From contig JASGDB010000082.1 in assembly GCA_049841315.1 (NCBI GenBank), positions 1-59,627 on the forward strand: 59,627 nt of DNA, written 5' to 3'. Shown one piece after another: positions 8,902 through 17,446 of this stretch; position 1 is the first letter of the stretch, and each line of letters begins with the position of its first letter. Both the position numbers and the translations under genes were made by a program. The notes below the pieces were generated by a model. It had not been told where the DNA came from, did not search any database, and was given only the letters and a program-made list of their open reading frames with translations. Source of the stretch: JASGDB01 sp049841315. GTDB lineage: Bacteria; Bacteroidota; Bacteroidia; Flavobacteriales; Weeksellaceae.

Positions 8902-8943
8902 AACCACCCCGCCCTGCGGGCACCCCTCCAAAGGAGGGGAATT
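8902..8943. repeat. Family A two-hairpin repeat, copy R1
   Basis: Hairpin 1 is GCCC-TGC-GGGC (8911-8921) and hairpin 2 is CCCCTCC-AAA-GGAGGGG, in the frame ACCACCCCG...CACCCC...GGGGAAT. It is nearly identical to R2 at 26373. It lies between the DUF5683 gene and dapB. Confidence 0.85.
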
Positions 8944-8967
8944 ATTTTCTCTAATACTATTCTTTTC

Positions 8968-8988
8968 GGCGCTCGCTTCGCTCGCGCC
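8968..8988. repeat. GC-rich imperfect palindrome next to R1
   Basis: GGCGC and GCGCC outer arms enclose CGCTTCGC-type bases. The stretch is strikingly GC-rich against AT-rich surroundings. It does not have a T-run on the coding strand, so a terminator role is doubtful. Confidence 0.5.
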
Positions 8989-9029
8989 TGCAAACTTTTC
9001 CATCTTCCATCTTCCAAATTTCTGTCTCA

Positions 9030-9647
9030 TCAAAATCTAAAACTGAGGCTCAATCCTGCTTTTGAATTCTGTTGTGAATGTTCATCAAAAATCACTGCCG
9101 GCTGCAATGCGAGGTCGGGGTCGTGTTTTCCTTCGTAAAGGTGTGCATCTACCACGGCATCCATTATGTTCAGAACGTAAATAAGTCCGGTTACGGCAAT
9201 AGAATAATCGCGTTGTCTTTTGAATTTGTCCTGAGTTCTTCCCAATGCTTCCTTTGTAATTCCCGGTATATGCGAAAATTCATGCTGCTGTCCGTTCAGC
9301 TGTGCGATGAAAGCATCTCTGTAACGGTGATAATGTTTGTCGTTCCAAAGCGTAATTCCCACACCTGTTCCGACTGCTCCCCAAACAATCGGGATTTTCC
9401 AGTATTTTTTGTTGTAATATTGCCCTAATCCCGGCAGAACAGCGGAGTACAGGCCTGCTTTCGTGGGATTATACTGAACAGTTTTTGCAGGAGCATTGGA
9501 TTTTTCAATATCGGAAGCGACCTGAAGTTCGGACAACGGCTTAATCTCCGAAACGGTTTCTTTCGTACGGTTTTCTACTCTGACAGTATCCTGTGCAGAA
9601 AATACAGCCGAACTAAAAGCCAAAATTATGCAAAGTAAAAACCTCAT
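9030..9647 (-). CDS. DUF5683 domain protein
   Basis: This 205-residue exported protein has a signal peptide (MRFLLCIILAFSSAVFSAQ). The DUF5683 region includes NPTKAGLYSAVLPGLGQYYNKKYWKIPIVWGAVGTGV with a membrane-spanning segment, and then HYHRYRDAF and RDYSIAVTGLIYVLNIMDAVVDAHL with a second one. No function is established for the family, although the GLGQYYNKKYWKIP motif recalls small TM2-type envelope proteins. It overlaps parB by one base (stop and start share TAATG), so the two genes are translationally linked in the parA-parB-DUF5683 operon. Confidence 0.85.
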   Translation of the reverse strand: MRFLLCIILAFSSAVFSAQDTVRVENRTKETVSEIKPLSELQVASDIEKSNAPAKTVQYNPTKAGLYSAVLPGLGQYYNKKYWKIPIVWGAVGTGVGITLWNDKHYHRYRDAFIAQLNGQQHEFSHIPGITKEALGRTQDKFKRQRDYSIAVTGLIYVLNIMDAVVDAHLYEGKHDPDLALQPAVIFDEHSQQNSKAGLSLSFRF

Positions 9648-10537
9648 TATGCTTTGATGTGTGAAAGAATCTGTTCCAGTTCTTCTTCGTTTTTGAAATC
9701 AAGGATGATTTTTCCTTTTTTGCCGTTTCCTGATGTTTTGATTTCTACCTTAACATCCAGTGCATCGGCAAGCGTTTTTTCTGCTTTTTTATGGTAATTG
9801 GAAAGATTTTTTTTAACCGTTTTTTTCTCTTTGTCAGGATTTTTCAGCTGCCCGGCAGCTAATTCTGCCTGACGGACATTCAGACCTTCTTTTACAATTT
9901 TCCGGAAAAGAAAATCCTGAGATTCGGGCGTATCCAGGCTGATGATGGCTCGCCCGTGTCCTGCGGAAATTTCTCCGCTTCGGATAGCGTTCTGCACATC
10001 GGGGTTTAATCTCAAAAGACGAATGGAATTGGTAATGGTACTTCTCTCCTTTCCTACTCTGTGGCTGAGATTTTCCTGTGTCATTCCTATTTCATCCAGA
10101 AGTCTTTGATAGGTAAGCGCAATTTCAATCGGGTCAAGGTCTTCACGCTGAATATTTTCCACCAAAGCCATTTCCAGAAGCTCCTGGTCGTTCACCAAAC
10201 GGATATAAGCAGGAATGCTTTTCAGTCCGGCGATTTTGCTTGCGCGGTATCTTCTTTCTCCGGAGATAATTTCAAATTTTTCTCCGTCTTTCCTTAATGT
10301 TATCGGCTGAATTACTCCTAAATTTTTGATGGACTGGGCAAGGTCGTTCAGTGCTTTTTCATCGAAATAGGTTCTTGGCTGGGTAGCATTGGGGTAGATG
10401 TCTTCGATGGCAATTTCCACGATATTGCCTACAAATTCTTTAGCTCCTTCGTCTGTAGCCGAATTGATTGTGGCTTTGGATTCTGCACTTAAAATCGCAC
10501 CCAAACCGCGTCCCATTGCTCTTTTTTTGTCTTTCAT
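9647..10537 (-). CDS. parB: Chromosome-partitioning protein ParB
   Basis: ParB binds parS sites near the origin and loads SMC for chromosome segregation, using CTP as a clamp cofactor. The ParB/Sulfiredoxin domain contains the CTP-binding ISGERRYRASKIAGL and LVENIQREDLDPIEIA. A helix-turn-helix follows (GMTQENLSHRVGKERSTITNSIRLL). The C-terminal dimerisation domain ends KGKIILDFKNEEELEQILSHI. I start at 10537 (MKDKKRAMGRGLGAIL, the usual ParB N-terminus) and not at the in-frame start at 10567. The 38-bp gap to parA consists of a short phrase repeat. I found no canonical parS in the window. Confidence 0.93.
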   Translation of the reverse strand: MKDKKRAMGRGLGAILSAESKATINSATDEGAKEFVGNIVEIAIEDIYPNATQPRTYFDEKALNDLAQSIKNLGVIQPITLRKDGEKFEIISGERRYRASKIAGLKSIPAYIRLVNDQELLEMALVENIQREDLDPIEIALTYQRLLDEIGMTQENLSHRVGKERSTITNSIRLLRLNPDVQNAIRSGEISAGHGRAIISLDTPESQDFLFRKIVKEGLNVRQAELAAGQLKNPDKEKKTVKKNLSNYHKKAEKTLADALDVKVEIKTSGNGKKGKIILDFKNEEELEQILSHIKA

Positions 10538-10575
10538 ATTTTGCTGTCGGCTAATAGCTATTGGCAATCAGCTTT

Positions 10576-11349
10576 TTATTGTTTAACTAATTTTTCGTTT
10601 TTCAGCAAAACTTCTTCTGCCAGCTGAAGATACTGAATGGCTCCTTTGCTTTCGGCATCATAATTCAGGATGCTTTCTCCGAAACTCGGTGCTTCGCTGA
10701 GGCGGACGTTCCTGCTGATAATCGTTTCAAAAACCATTTCCGGAAAGTGGGCATTCACTTCTTCCACTACCTGATTGGAAAGTCTTAGTCTTCCGTCGTA
10801 CATTGTAAGCAGAAGACCTTCAATATCCAAATCGGGATTATGGATTCGCTGGACGTTTTTAACGGTATTGAGGAGTTTCCCCAATCCTTCGAGCGCAAAA
10901 TATTCGCACTGAATCGGGATGATGACGGCATCTGATGCGGTAAGCGCATTAATGGTGATTAATCCTAAACTCGGCGCACAGTCGATAATAATATAATCGT
11001 AATCTTCTCTCACGGATTTCAGTGCTTCTTTCAGCATGTATTCTCTTTTTTCTCGGTCTACAAGCTCTATTTCTGCCGCTACCAAATCGATATGGGAAGG
11101 GATGATGTCCAGATTCGGGGAGACTGTTTTTTTGATGCATTTTCCGGCATCGGCACTATGTTCCAGAAGATTGTAAGTAGACAGCTCCACATCTTCCACT
11201 CCTAATCCGGAAGTGGCATTTGCCTGCGGATCTGCATCAATAAGCAGGACTTTCTTTTCCAGAACGCCCAATGCTGCGGAAAGATTTACTGCTGTAGTTG
11301 TTTTTCCTACACCTCCTTTCTGATTCGCAATACCAATGATTTTCGCCAT
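10576..11349 (-). CDS. parA: Chromosome-partitioning ATPase ParA/Soj
   Basis: This 257-residue deviant-Walker ATPase works with ParB in chromosome segregation. The P-loop KGGVGKTTTAVNLSAALG (residue 10 onward) carries the ParA signature lysine, and the switch-type motif LLIDADPQANATSGLG and IIIDCAPSLGLITINAL follow. It is the first gene of a long minus-strand block leading to parB, DUF5683 and dapB. A TAnnTTTG box lies 18 bp upstream of the ATG. The upstream spacer contains a perfect inverted repeat of the DnaA-box sequence. Confidence 0.95.
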   Translation of the reverse strand: MAKIIGIANQKGGVGKTTTAVNLSAALGVLEKKVLLIDADPQANATSGLGVEDVELSTYNLLEHSADAGKCIKKTVSPNLDIIPSHIDLVAAEIELVDREKREYMLKEALKSVREDYDYIIIDCAPSLGLITINALTASDAVIIPIQCEYFALEGLGKLLNTVKNVQRIHNPDLDIEGLLLTMYDGRLRLSNQVVEEVNAHFPEMVFETIISRNVRLSEAPSFGESILNYDAESKGAIQYLQLAEEVLLKNEKLVKQ

Positions 11350-11366
11350 AGTCTTAATTTAATTCA

Positions 11367-11374
11367 CAAAAATA
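11367..11374 (-). promoter_or_regulatory. -7 box for parA
   Basis: On the minus strand TATTTTTG matches TAnnTTTG, 17 bp before the parA ATG at 11349. Confidence 0.5.
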
Positions 11375-11457
11375 CATTTTTTTTGATTTGAGGATAGCTG
11401 TTAATAACCTTGATAAAGTTAAAATACTGTTAATTAAACGGTTATGTATTAAAAAAA

Positions 11458-11488
11458 TTATCCACAAATTCGATGAATTTGTGGATAA
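11458..11488 (-). terminator. Hairpin built from two inverted DnaA-box sequences
   Basis: Arms of 14 bp, TTATCCACAAATTC and GAATTTGTGGATAA, flank a GAT spacer. On the minus strand a T7 run follows at once, so it can serve as the terminator of the metalloprotease gene ending at 11510. Each arm also begins with TTATCCACA, the DnaA-box consensus, next to parA. Both roles are possible. Confidence 0.6.
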
Positions 11489-11509
11489 CTGAAAACTTGT
11501 TTTTAAGAA

Positions 11510-13666
11510 TTAATTTTTAATTACTTTTTTCGTTACCGTTTCTTTGTCTGTGGTTACTTTTACCAGATAAGTTCCGGCTGCTTTCCGTGAAAGATTGACT
11601 GTTTTTTTATTGGCGTTCAGTTTTGAATCTTCACTTATTATTCTTCCTGAAGTGTCGAAAATCTGGTAAGACAAGATTTTATCGGAAGATGAAATCGTAA
11701 TTTCTCCTTTTGTAGGGTTTGGAGAAACTGTAATGGCGTCGATGGATTTTCCTTCGTCAACCGCTAATGTTTCACAACTAAAATATGCTGACCAGCCTTC
11801 GTCCGTTACGCCTTCATCGGAAATAAACCGAACGGTAATTGCTCCGTAAGCATTGGTTGCCGTGAAAGGTCCGGGAATGGTATTTCCCGATAGTTGCGAA
11901 CCTCCGGAAAATCTTGGAGCTCCGGTGTGTATTCCGTCATAAACGTTCATATAATCGTAGCCTTCTTCCAGAGCAAATTTGGTGAATGTTATTTTTAGTT
12001 TTGCTCCTGCCTGTGAAGGATAAAATGTTTTTGTGATGAGCTGTGAATCGGTATAATTACCGCTTTCGCCTCCTGTATCTGTGAATACACCGCTGCACCA
12101 ATCTGTTTCCGTTAAAATCACGACTGTTTTCTGATATGCCTGCGAACCTGAACACGATGTTCCTACAAGTATTTTATAATAAGTACCAGCTTCAAGACCA
12201 GTAACCGTAAGGGTTTTTTCCGTAGTAATTCCTGACTGAACTATTGTTCCGTCATATTTGGTAATTCTATATTTCCAGCTTGAGGACACATTGTCAACAA
12301 TGGTAATATTTGCTGTATTATTGGTTATATTGCTTGTTGTTACATTAGTAACCGATACCGAGCAGGATGTGATACAATCCGTACCCAAACATCCTTTGGA
12401 TTCTACGGTACTTCTGATTAAGTCTCCCGGCTGCTGGCCAAAGCCTAATGCAAGGTTGGTTCCCACACCTGTAAGGTGGCAATAGCTCATGATAGTTCCT
12501 CCTTCACTCGGAATAGGACCGGTAATATCACATTCTGCGTATCCTGCTGCTGCTCCGCATCCGTCAATCGGAGTATCATCTCCGTTCCATGCACATGCGT
12601 GTGTATGTGGCGAACCTAATGAATGTCCCATTTCGTGGGTTGATGCTCCAACCGTCCATGAATAGGTAGGAACGGTTTGATAGCTCTTGCTCACACCCGA
12701 ATATGCGTAATTATAAGTGCCGCACAAGGAATTGAGGTAGGCTACCGAGGTAGTAGCCGGATAGTTAATCAAATGCGCCAAATCTCCGTTGAATGTAGTT
12801 CTGTAATTTCTGAAAATGCTCAGGTTTTCTCCATAAGAGCCTGTGTAAGGGTCTGTAGATGTCCATACAAAAATTTCACTTACTGCCATTTTCACGCCGT
12901 CGTTTTCATATAATGTTCCGATATTATTATGAACGGCGGTCATCCAGTTTGTAGCGGTGGTTACATTTGAGCTGTTCCCTTGATATGCTTTGTAAGACAA
13001 TTCGTAATATACACGAACGCAGTTTTCTGTTACAGATTTATTGGTTCCGGCTTTAGGGGTATAAGAAATGTGCTTTTTTTGATTTTCTTCAAGTTCATCA
13101 AAACCGCAGATGAAAGGGTTTTTCCCTGTAAGTTTGGATTCCAGATAGGAAACGAAATCTTCGGAGTCTGTGGCTTTACCCAAAACGATATTTCCTACTC
13201 CCGGCTGAGATGCTACACCTATTACATCATCTTCAAAGAAACTGAAAGCTGCTACTGATTTCTCATCGCCTTTTACAATTCCCTGATAATAAACTCCAGG
13301 ATTATAAACCGCATATCCTTTATCGGTATTTACCGCAAAACCTTCTGCAAAAATGTTGTTCTTTACCAATTCTACTGTTACGGTTTTCCCTTCAAAAGGA
13401 AATTCCATCTCAATCGCTGAAGGCTGTTCCGAAACCAGTGCCCTCAGCTGGTCTTTTTCTAATTTTAAGACGGAAATGTCTTTTGCTGCCTGCTCGTATT
13501 TTGCTTTTTTGTCCGCAGATATTTCCTGCTTAAAGAGACTGTATTCAGCAAAATTTTTTCCTGAAATCTGGTAATTTCTGATCTTTTGCGCAATAGGCTT
13601 CAGATTTTGTGCATCTGCTGAAAAGCCTAATAAAAGTACCAGAAAAAACAATAATGTTCTTTTCAT
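11510..13666 (-). CDS. T9SS-secreted reprolysin-like zinc metalloprotease
   Basis: This 718-residue secreted protease begins with a signal peptide (MKRTLLFFLVLLLGFSADAQ). After a long propeptide the catalytic domain has the metzincin zinc motif HEMGHSLGSPH (His344, His348, His354) followed by a Met-turn-like IMSYCHL. A fibronectin-III-like domain (about 435-520) follows, then a CUB-like domain (WCSGVFTDTGGESGNYTDSQ...EGYDYMNVYDG, about 522-630). The T9SS type A sorting domain at the C-terminus ends LVKVTTDKETVTKKVIKN. It probably degrades extracellular protein. It is transcribed on its own, followed by a hairpin at 11458-11488. Confidence 0.92.
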   Translation of the reverse strand: MKRTLLFFLVLLLGFSADAQNLKPIAQKIRNYQISGKNFAEYSLFKQEISADKKAKYEQAAKDISVLKLEKDQLRALVSEQPSAIEMEFPFEGKTVTVELVKNNIFAEGFAVNTDKGYAVYNPGVYYQGIVKGDEKSVAAFSFFEDDVIGVASQPGVGNIVLGKATDSEDFVSYLESKLTGKNPFICGFDELEENQKKHISYTPKAGTNKSVTENCVRVYYELSYKAYQGNSSNVTTATNWMTAVHNNIGTLYENDGVKMAVSEIFVWTSTDPYTGSYGENLSIFRNYRTTFNGDLAHLINYPATTSVAYLNSLCGTYNYAYSGVSKSYQTVPTYSWTVGASTHEMGHSLGSPHTHACAWNGDDTPIDGCGAAAGYAECDITGPIPSEGGTIMSYCHLTGVGTNLALGFGQQPGDLIRSTVESKGCLGTDCITSCSVSVTNVTTSNITNNTANITIVDNVSSSWKYRITKYDGTIVQSGITTEKTLTVTGLEAGTYYKILVGTSCSGSQAYQKTVVILTETDWCSGVFTDTGGESGNYTDSQLITKTFYPSQAGAKLKITFTKFALEEGYDYMNVYDGIHTGAPRFSGGSQLSGNTIPGPFTATNAYGAITVRFISDEGVTDEGWSAYFSCETLAVDEGKSIDAITVSPNPTKGEITISSSDKILSYQIFDTSGRIISEDSKLNANKKTVNLSRKAAGTYLVKVTTDKETVTKKVIKN

Positions 13667-13798
13667 ACTCTGACTTATTATTTTAATTATTTAAGCCTGC
13701 AAATTAATGAAAAATAACATTCGGACAATTTTATTTGTCCTTTTTTTTTATTTTTTCCGGTACTTTTTTGCTTCAGTCTTCTTTAAAAATTGCATGAA

Positions 13799-14623
13799 TT
13801 ATTCAAACTTCATGGAAACCGGAAACCTGAAATAGCTTCTTACGGGCTGTCCGTTTACTTTTGCAGGATTCCATTTTCCTTTGATTTTTTTAATGGTTCT
13901 CTCTGCTTCACGGTTGAAATAAGCATCCGCTCCGTCGGCTTTCACGCCGGAAATCGTTCCGTCTCTTTCCACGATAAATACTACTGTTGTGGTAATTTTA
14001 TCACCGCTTCCCTCGAAGCCTGAAGTATCGAAATTCTGCATCATTTTATTTCTAAAAGCATTGATTCCTCCCTGAAAATCTGCTGACACCTCGGGATTCA
14101 CAAACGGTTCGTTACTTACCGGCTCAACTTTTTCTGTTGGAGGAGTTTTCACATTCGTCCCTCCTGTACTTAGCTGCGGCGGAGTATATTCCACTACGGG
14201 CGGAATGCCGTCCTTATTTTCAAATCCTCGAACAGCATCTTTGGAGTCGTCAATCGTAGCGGGAGGTGTCTGAATTTTTGCATCACGAACCGGCTCAGGA
14301 ACACGGGTGTCTACAATTTTCACATCCTGCTTCGGAGGAACAGCGATTTCGGGCGGTTTAACGGTTTCCGTAAATTTTTCCACATCAGAAAGTTCCACCA
14401 CCACAGGCGGAGGTGTCGCTATTCCGCTATCTGTTTTAAAAGCATTCAAAATAAAAGGCGTTAAGGCAACCGCACCAAAAAGTGCTACTCCTGCGAACAA
14501 TGCTTTGGTAAGAATCAGCTCGGATTCACTTCTCAGAACATACGCTCCGTACTCTTTGTTTCGTCCCTGAAACAGAATTTCATCCAACTGAAATTCTGTG
14601 TTTTTAAGTAAATGTTTCATCAT
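13799..14623 (-). CDS. Energy transducer TonB family protein
   Basis: This protein couples the proton-motive force of the inner membrane to outer-membrane transporters. The order of parts is: an N-terminal cytoplasmic segment with the Bacteroidota motif FQGRNKEYGAYVLR, one transmembrane helix (about 40-62, ALFAGVALFGAVALTPFIL), a proline-rich periplasmic spacer (about 72-195), and a C-terminal TonB domain (TTTVVFIVERDGTISGVK...KGKWNPAKVNGQPVRSYFRFPVSMKF). The start is the ATG at 14623; the preceding in-frame TTG is not needed. It stands alone between the metalloprotease gene and purA. No exbB or exbD lies in the window. Confidence 0.88.
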   Translation of the reverse strand: MMKHLLKNTEFQLDEILFQGRNKEYGAYVLRSESELILTKALFAGVALFGAVALTPFILNAFKTDSGIATPPPVVVELSDVEKFTETVKPPEIAVPPKQDVKIVDTRVPEPVRDAKIQTPPATIDDSKDAVRGFENKDGIPPVVEYTPPQLSTGGTNVKTPPTEKVEPVSNEPFVNPEVSADFQGGINAFRNKMMQNFDTSGFEGSGDKITTTVVFIVERDGTISGVKADGADAYFNREAERTIKKIKGKWNPAKVNGQPVRSYFRFPVSMKFE

Positions 14624-14790
14624 CAAATCATTTAAAAATTAAAAAAAATTATTGATGATTATTAGTTTTGTAAACCTTATCGATAAGTAATTAAACTTTA
14701 TCAAAAGTTTTGCCAAAATTCTAATAAGTATTTAATGTATATTAAAAATCAATGAAAATCATACAATACACAATCATTAATAAAAATAAG

Positions 14791-14815
14791 AAAACCTCCT
14801 GAAACAGAAGGTTTT
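14791..14815 (-). terminator. Terminator of purA
   Basis: The arms AAAACCTcCTG and CAGaAGGTTTT, with one mismatch, enclose AAA. It begins 28 bp past the purA stop codon at 14844, and an AT-rich run follows on the minus strand. Confidence 0.7.
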
Positions 14816-14843
14816 GCTTGTCTTGTATCGATATTGTATATGC

Positions 14844-16130
14844 TTAAAACAACTCTTTACGGATAATATTCTGGCTTCTTTCCGGCCCTACCGAAACGAG
14901 GTAAACATTGATGCCTAAATAGTTTTCTATGAACTCAATGTATTTTTTCGCATTCGCAGGAAGTTCATCATAGCTTCTTGCATGGGAAATATCTTCATTC
15001 CAGCCTTCTAATTCTTCATAAACAGGTTCGTAATGATATAATTTTGTTGTGGATGAAGTGAAGTAATCGATGATTTTCCCGTCTTCCGTTTTGTATTTCG
15101 TAACGATTTTCAGTGGATGAATTCCCGTAAGAACGTCTAATTTTGTAATGACGAGATTATTGATTCCGTTAATCATACACGCATGTTTCAGGGAAACGAG
15201 GTCGAGCCAGCCTGTTCTACGAGGTCTTCCGGTAGTTGCTCCGAATTCGTGACCAATCTGGCGAATTTTTTCACCTAATTCATTATCCAATTCAGACGGA
15301 AAAGGGCCGTTTCCAACTCTTGTGCAATAGGCTTTGGCTACACCAATCAGATTCTCAAGACTTGTCGGCGGAACTCCTGCACCCGTACAAACACCACCCG
15401 TAGAAGGCGAAGACGAAGTAACAAACGGATACGTTCCGAAATCTATATCCAGCATGAGCGCCTGCGCTCCCTCAAAAAGGATATTTTTTCCGTCATGAAT
15501 GGCTTCGTTCAGTTCCAGTTCCGTGTCTACAATCCTGTACTGAAGCTGTTTTCCGATTTCCGTGTATTCCTGCACCATTGAATCCACATCCATTGGTTCT
15601 TTTCCGAAATATTTTTCAAAAAGGGAGTTTTTTACCTTGAGGTTTTTCTCGATTTTTTCTCTTAAAATATCAGGATTCAGCAAATCAACCATACGGATTC
15701 CTACTCTTGCGATTTTATCTTCATAGCAGGGGCCGATTCCTTTTTTGGTTGTGCCAATCTGCGTTCCTCCCTGCTCCTCTTCCCGATAGGTGTCGAGCAT
15801 AATATGATAAGGCATAATAACGTGCGCTCTGCGGCTGATGAAAACATGGTCGGTTTTCATGCCTTTGCTTTCAATCTGGCTGATTTCTTTGATGAAAGAT
15901 TTCGGATTTACCACCACTCCGTTGGCGATGATGCACTTTCCTTTACACTGCAAAACACCTGAAGGAAGAAGATGAAGCACAAATTTTTCATCTCCTACAT
16001 ACACCGTATGTCCGGCGTTGTCGCCTCCCTGAAAGCGCACCACATAATCCGATTTTGCCGATAAAACATCCGTGATTTTACCTTTACCTTCGTCCCCATA
16101 CTGGAGACCAACAACTACGTAAGTTGACAT
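14844..16130 (-). CDS. purA: Adenylosuccinate synthase
   Basis: PurA joins IMP and aspartate using GTP to make adenylosuccinate, the first committed step to AMP. The 428-residue length matches the family. The P-loop-like signature VVVGLQYGDEGKGKITD is at residues 5-21 and contains the catalytic Asp; the catalytic His lies in GGDNAGHTV. QWGDEGKG here reads QYGDEGKG. IGTTKKGIGPCYEDK and ATTGRPRRTGWLD are the IMP-loop and aspartate-loop signatures. It is transcribed away from hpt, a second purine gene, from a shared spacer. Confidence 0.96.
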   Translation of the reverse strand: MSTYVVVGLQYGDEGKGKITDVLSAKSDYVVRFQGGDNAGHTVYVGDEKFVLHLLPSGVLQCKGKCIIANGVVVNPKSFIKEISQIESKGMKTDHVFISRRAHVIMPYHIMLDTYREEEQGGTQIGTTKKGIGPCYEDKIARVGIRMVDLLNPDILREKIEKNLKVKNSLFEKYFGKEPMDVDSMVQEYTEIGKQLQYRIVDTELELNEAIHDGKNILFEGAQALMLDIDFGTYPFVTSSSPSTGGVCTGAGVPPTSLENLIGVAKAYCTRVGNGPFPSELDNELGEKIRQIGHEFGATTGRPRRTGWLDLVSLKHACMINGINNLVITKLDVLTGIHPLKIVTKYKTEDGKIIDYFTSSTTKLYHYEPVYEELEGWNEDISHARSYDELPANAKKYIEFIENYLGINVYLVSVGPERSQNIIRKELF

Positions 16131-16156
16131 AAACAGAACTTTTTATTAGATTTCAG

Positions 16157-16164
16157 CAAAAATA
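16157..16164 (-). promoter_or_regulatory. -7 box for purA
   Basis: On the minus strand TATTTTTG matches TAnnTTTG, 26 bp before the purA ATG at 16130. Confidence 0.5.
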
Positions 16165-16269
16165 CTCTGAAAAAAAATGGCTGCCAAAAATTGTGGATAA
16201 TAATTTTGTTTACTTCCGCTATAATCAGTCTCTTTATTTTCATGTTTTTATTACAACGCAGAAAATCCT

Positions 16270-16277
16270 TACATTTG
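16270..16277 (+). promoter_or_regulatory. -7 box for hpt
   Basis: TACATTTG matches TAnnTTTG, 16 bp before the ATG at 16294. It is divergent from the purA promoter; a perfect DnaA-box sequence (TGTGGATAA, 16192-16200) lies between them. Confidence 0.5.
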
Positions 16278-16293
16278 TTCATTGAAAAGAACT

Positions 16294-16851
16294 ATGGAAA
16301 GAATTACCATTCACGACAAAAATTTTGTCCCTTACCTGAAAAATGCGGAAATTCAGGAAATTATAAAAGACCTTGCGCTAAAAGTGTACGAAGATTACAA
16401 AGATGAAACCCCTGTTTTCATCGGAGTTCTGAACGGAGTGATTATGTTTTATGCCGATTTCCTGAAACATTATCCCGGAAACTGCGAAGTCGCATTTATT
16501 CAGATGAGCTCATACTTAGGAGGTTTGCAGTCCACAGGAATTGTTTATAAGAAAATGGACTTAACCAAAGACGTTGAAGGCAGGCATATCATCCTCATGG
16601 AAGACATTGTAGATACCGGAAATACAGTTGAAAGCCTTTTTGAATATTTCAAAAATACACAGCGTCCGAAATCTCTGAAAGTTGCCACTCTTTTACTGAA
16701 ACCGGAAGTTTATCAAAAAGAATTTAAAATCGATTATGTAGCCAAAGAAATTCCTAATAAATTCGTTCTCGGTTACGGATTGGATTATGATGAACTCGGC
16801 AGAAATTTACCGGATTTGTATCAGTTGGAAGAAGGGAGAATCAACCATTGA
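16294..16851 (+). CDS. hpt: Hypoxanthine phosphoribosyltransferase
   Basis: Hpt salvages hypoxanthine and guanine with PRPP to IMP and GMP. The PRPP-binding motif HIILMEDIVDTGNTVESL lies around residue 98, and the metal-binding FIGVLNGVIMFYADFL near 44. The C-terminal VLGYGLDYDELGRNLPDLY is the usual base-binding region. The ATG at 16294 gives the usual N-terminus (MERITIHDKNF); an in-frame TTG lies 12 bp upstream. A TAnnTTTG box precedes the gene. Downstream, adk follows only after an inserted four-helix-bundle gene. Confidence 0.93.
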   Translation: MERITIHDKNFVPYLKNAEIQEIIKDLALKVYEDYKDETPVFIGVLNGVIMFYADFLKHYPGNCEVAFIQMSSYLGGLQSTGIVYKKMDLTKDVEGRHIILMEDIVDTGNTVESLFEYFKNTQRPKSLKVATLLLKPEVYQKEFKIDYVAKEIPNKFVLGYGLDYDELGRNLPDLYQLEEGRINH

Positions 16852-16860
16852 TTAAGTTGA

Positions 16861-16892
16861 GGCAATCGGCTGTCAGCTTTTGGCAATCAGCA
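16861..16892. repeat. GGCAATCAGC phrase repeat downstream of hpt
   Basis: GGCAATCGGCTGTCAGC is followed by GGCAATCAGC. The same phrases recur at 10543-10571 between parA and parB, and as variants at 16955-16988 and 17401-17440. Confidence 0.6.
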
Positions 16893-16954
16893 CCAAAGCA
16901 TAAAAATTATTAAAATAGTGTTGAGGAAACCGTAAAATTAAATTCTGAATGTTA

Positions 16955-16988
16955 AAAGCCGAAAGCAGATTGCTGAAAGCCGAAAAGC
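16955..16988. repeat. Leader phrase repeat before the four-helix-bundle gene
   Basis: AAAGCCGAAAGCAGATTGC and GAAAGCCGAAAAGC lie directly before the ATG at 16995. The first 15 bases match the block before adk at 17402. Confidence 0.65.
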
Positions 16989-16994
16989 AACAAT

Positions 16995-17375
16995 ATGAGA
17001 GATTACAAGAAATATGATATTTGGAAAATCAGCCATTTATTGTCTTTGGAGATTTATGAGTTAACAAAAACTTTTCCAAAAGAAGAAATTTTCGGTCTGA
17101 CTTCTCAAATCAGAAGAGCGGCGACTTCTTCAACAATAAACATTGTAGAAGGTTGCGGAAGAGGTAGTGATGAAGACTTTAAAAGGTTTTTAAGAAACGC
17201 TTCGGGTTCGGCATTTGAAGTAGAATATATACTTTTACTGTCGAAAGATTTGGGTTACATTTCCGAAGAAAAATTTTTAGAAATTACTCCAAAATCCGAA
17301 GAATTAAAAATGAAAATTTCCAAACTTATTATAAAGTTGGAAGAAGATATTAATAATAGGAAAAAAGAAAAATAG
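16995..17375 (+). CDS. Four-helix-bundle protein (S23/TIGR02436 type)
   Basis: This 126-residue protein matches the family first seen as intervening-sequence proteins of 23S rRNA genes. Signature parts are YKKYDIWKISHLLSLEIYELTK, FGLTSQIRRAATSSTINIVEGCGRGS and FKRFLRNASGSAFEVEYILLLSKDLG. Four amphipathic helices are predicted from the pattern of the residues. The function is unknown, and there is no signal peptide. It sits between hpt and adk, two genes that are usually close neighbours in flavobacteria (from general knowledge). Near-identical leader phrases precede it and adk, which suggests insertion with duplication of the leader. Confidence 0.88.
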   Translation: MRDYKKYDIWKISHLLSLEIYELTKTFPKEEIFGLTSQIRRAATSSTINIVEGCGRGSDEDFKRFLRNASGSAFEVEYILLLSKDLGYISEEKFLEITPKSEELKMKISKLIIKLEEDINNRKKEK

Positions 17376-17400
17376 TATTAACCATAAAAAATTGGCATTG

Positions 17401-17440
17401 CAAAGCCGAAAGCAGACAGCAGATTGCCGACAGCCAAAAA
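17401..17440. repeat. Leader phrase repeat before adk
   Basis: AAAGCCGAAAGCAGACAGC, then AGATTGCCGACAGCC, lie directly before the adk ATG at 17447. They match the block before the four-helix-bundle gene. Confidence 0.65.
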
Positions 17441-17446
17441 CAAACT

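Noticed and set aside
13723..13740. GGACAA...TTGTCC hairpin as a terminator
   Set aside because: The T-run is on the plus strand, but the nearby genes are on the minus strand, so it does not fit as their terminator.
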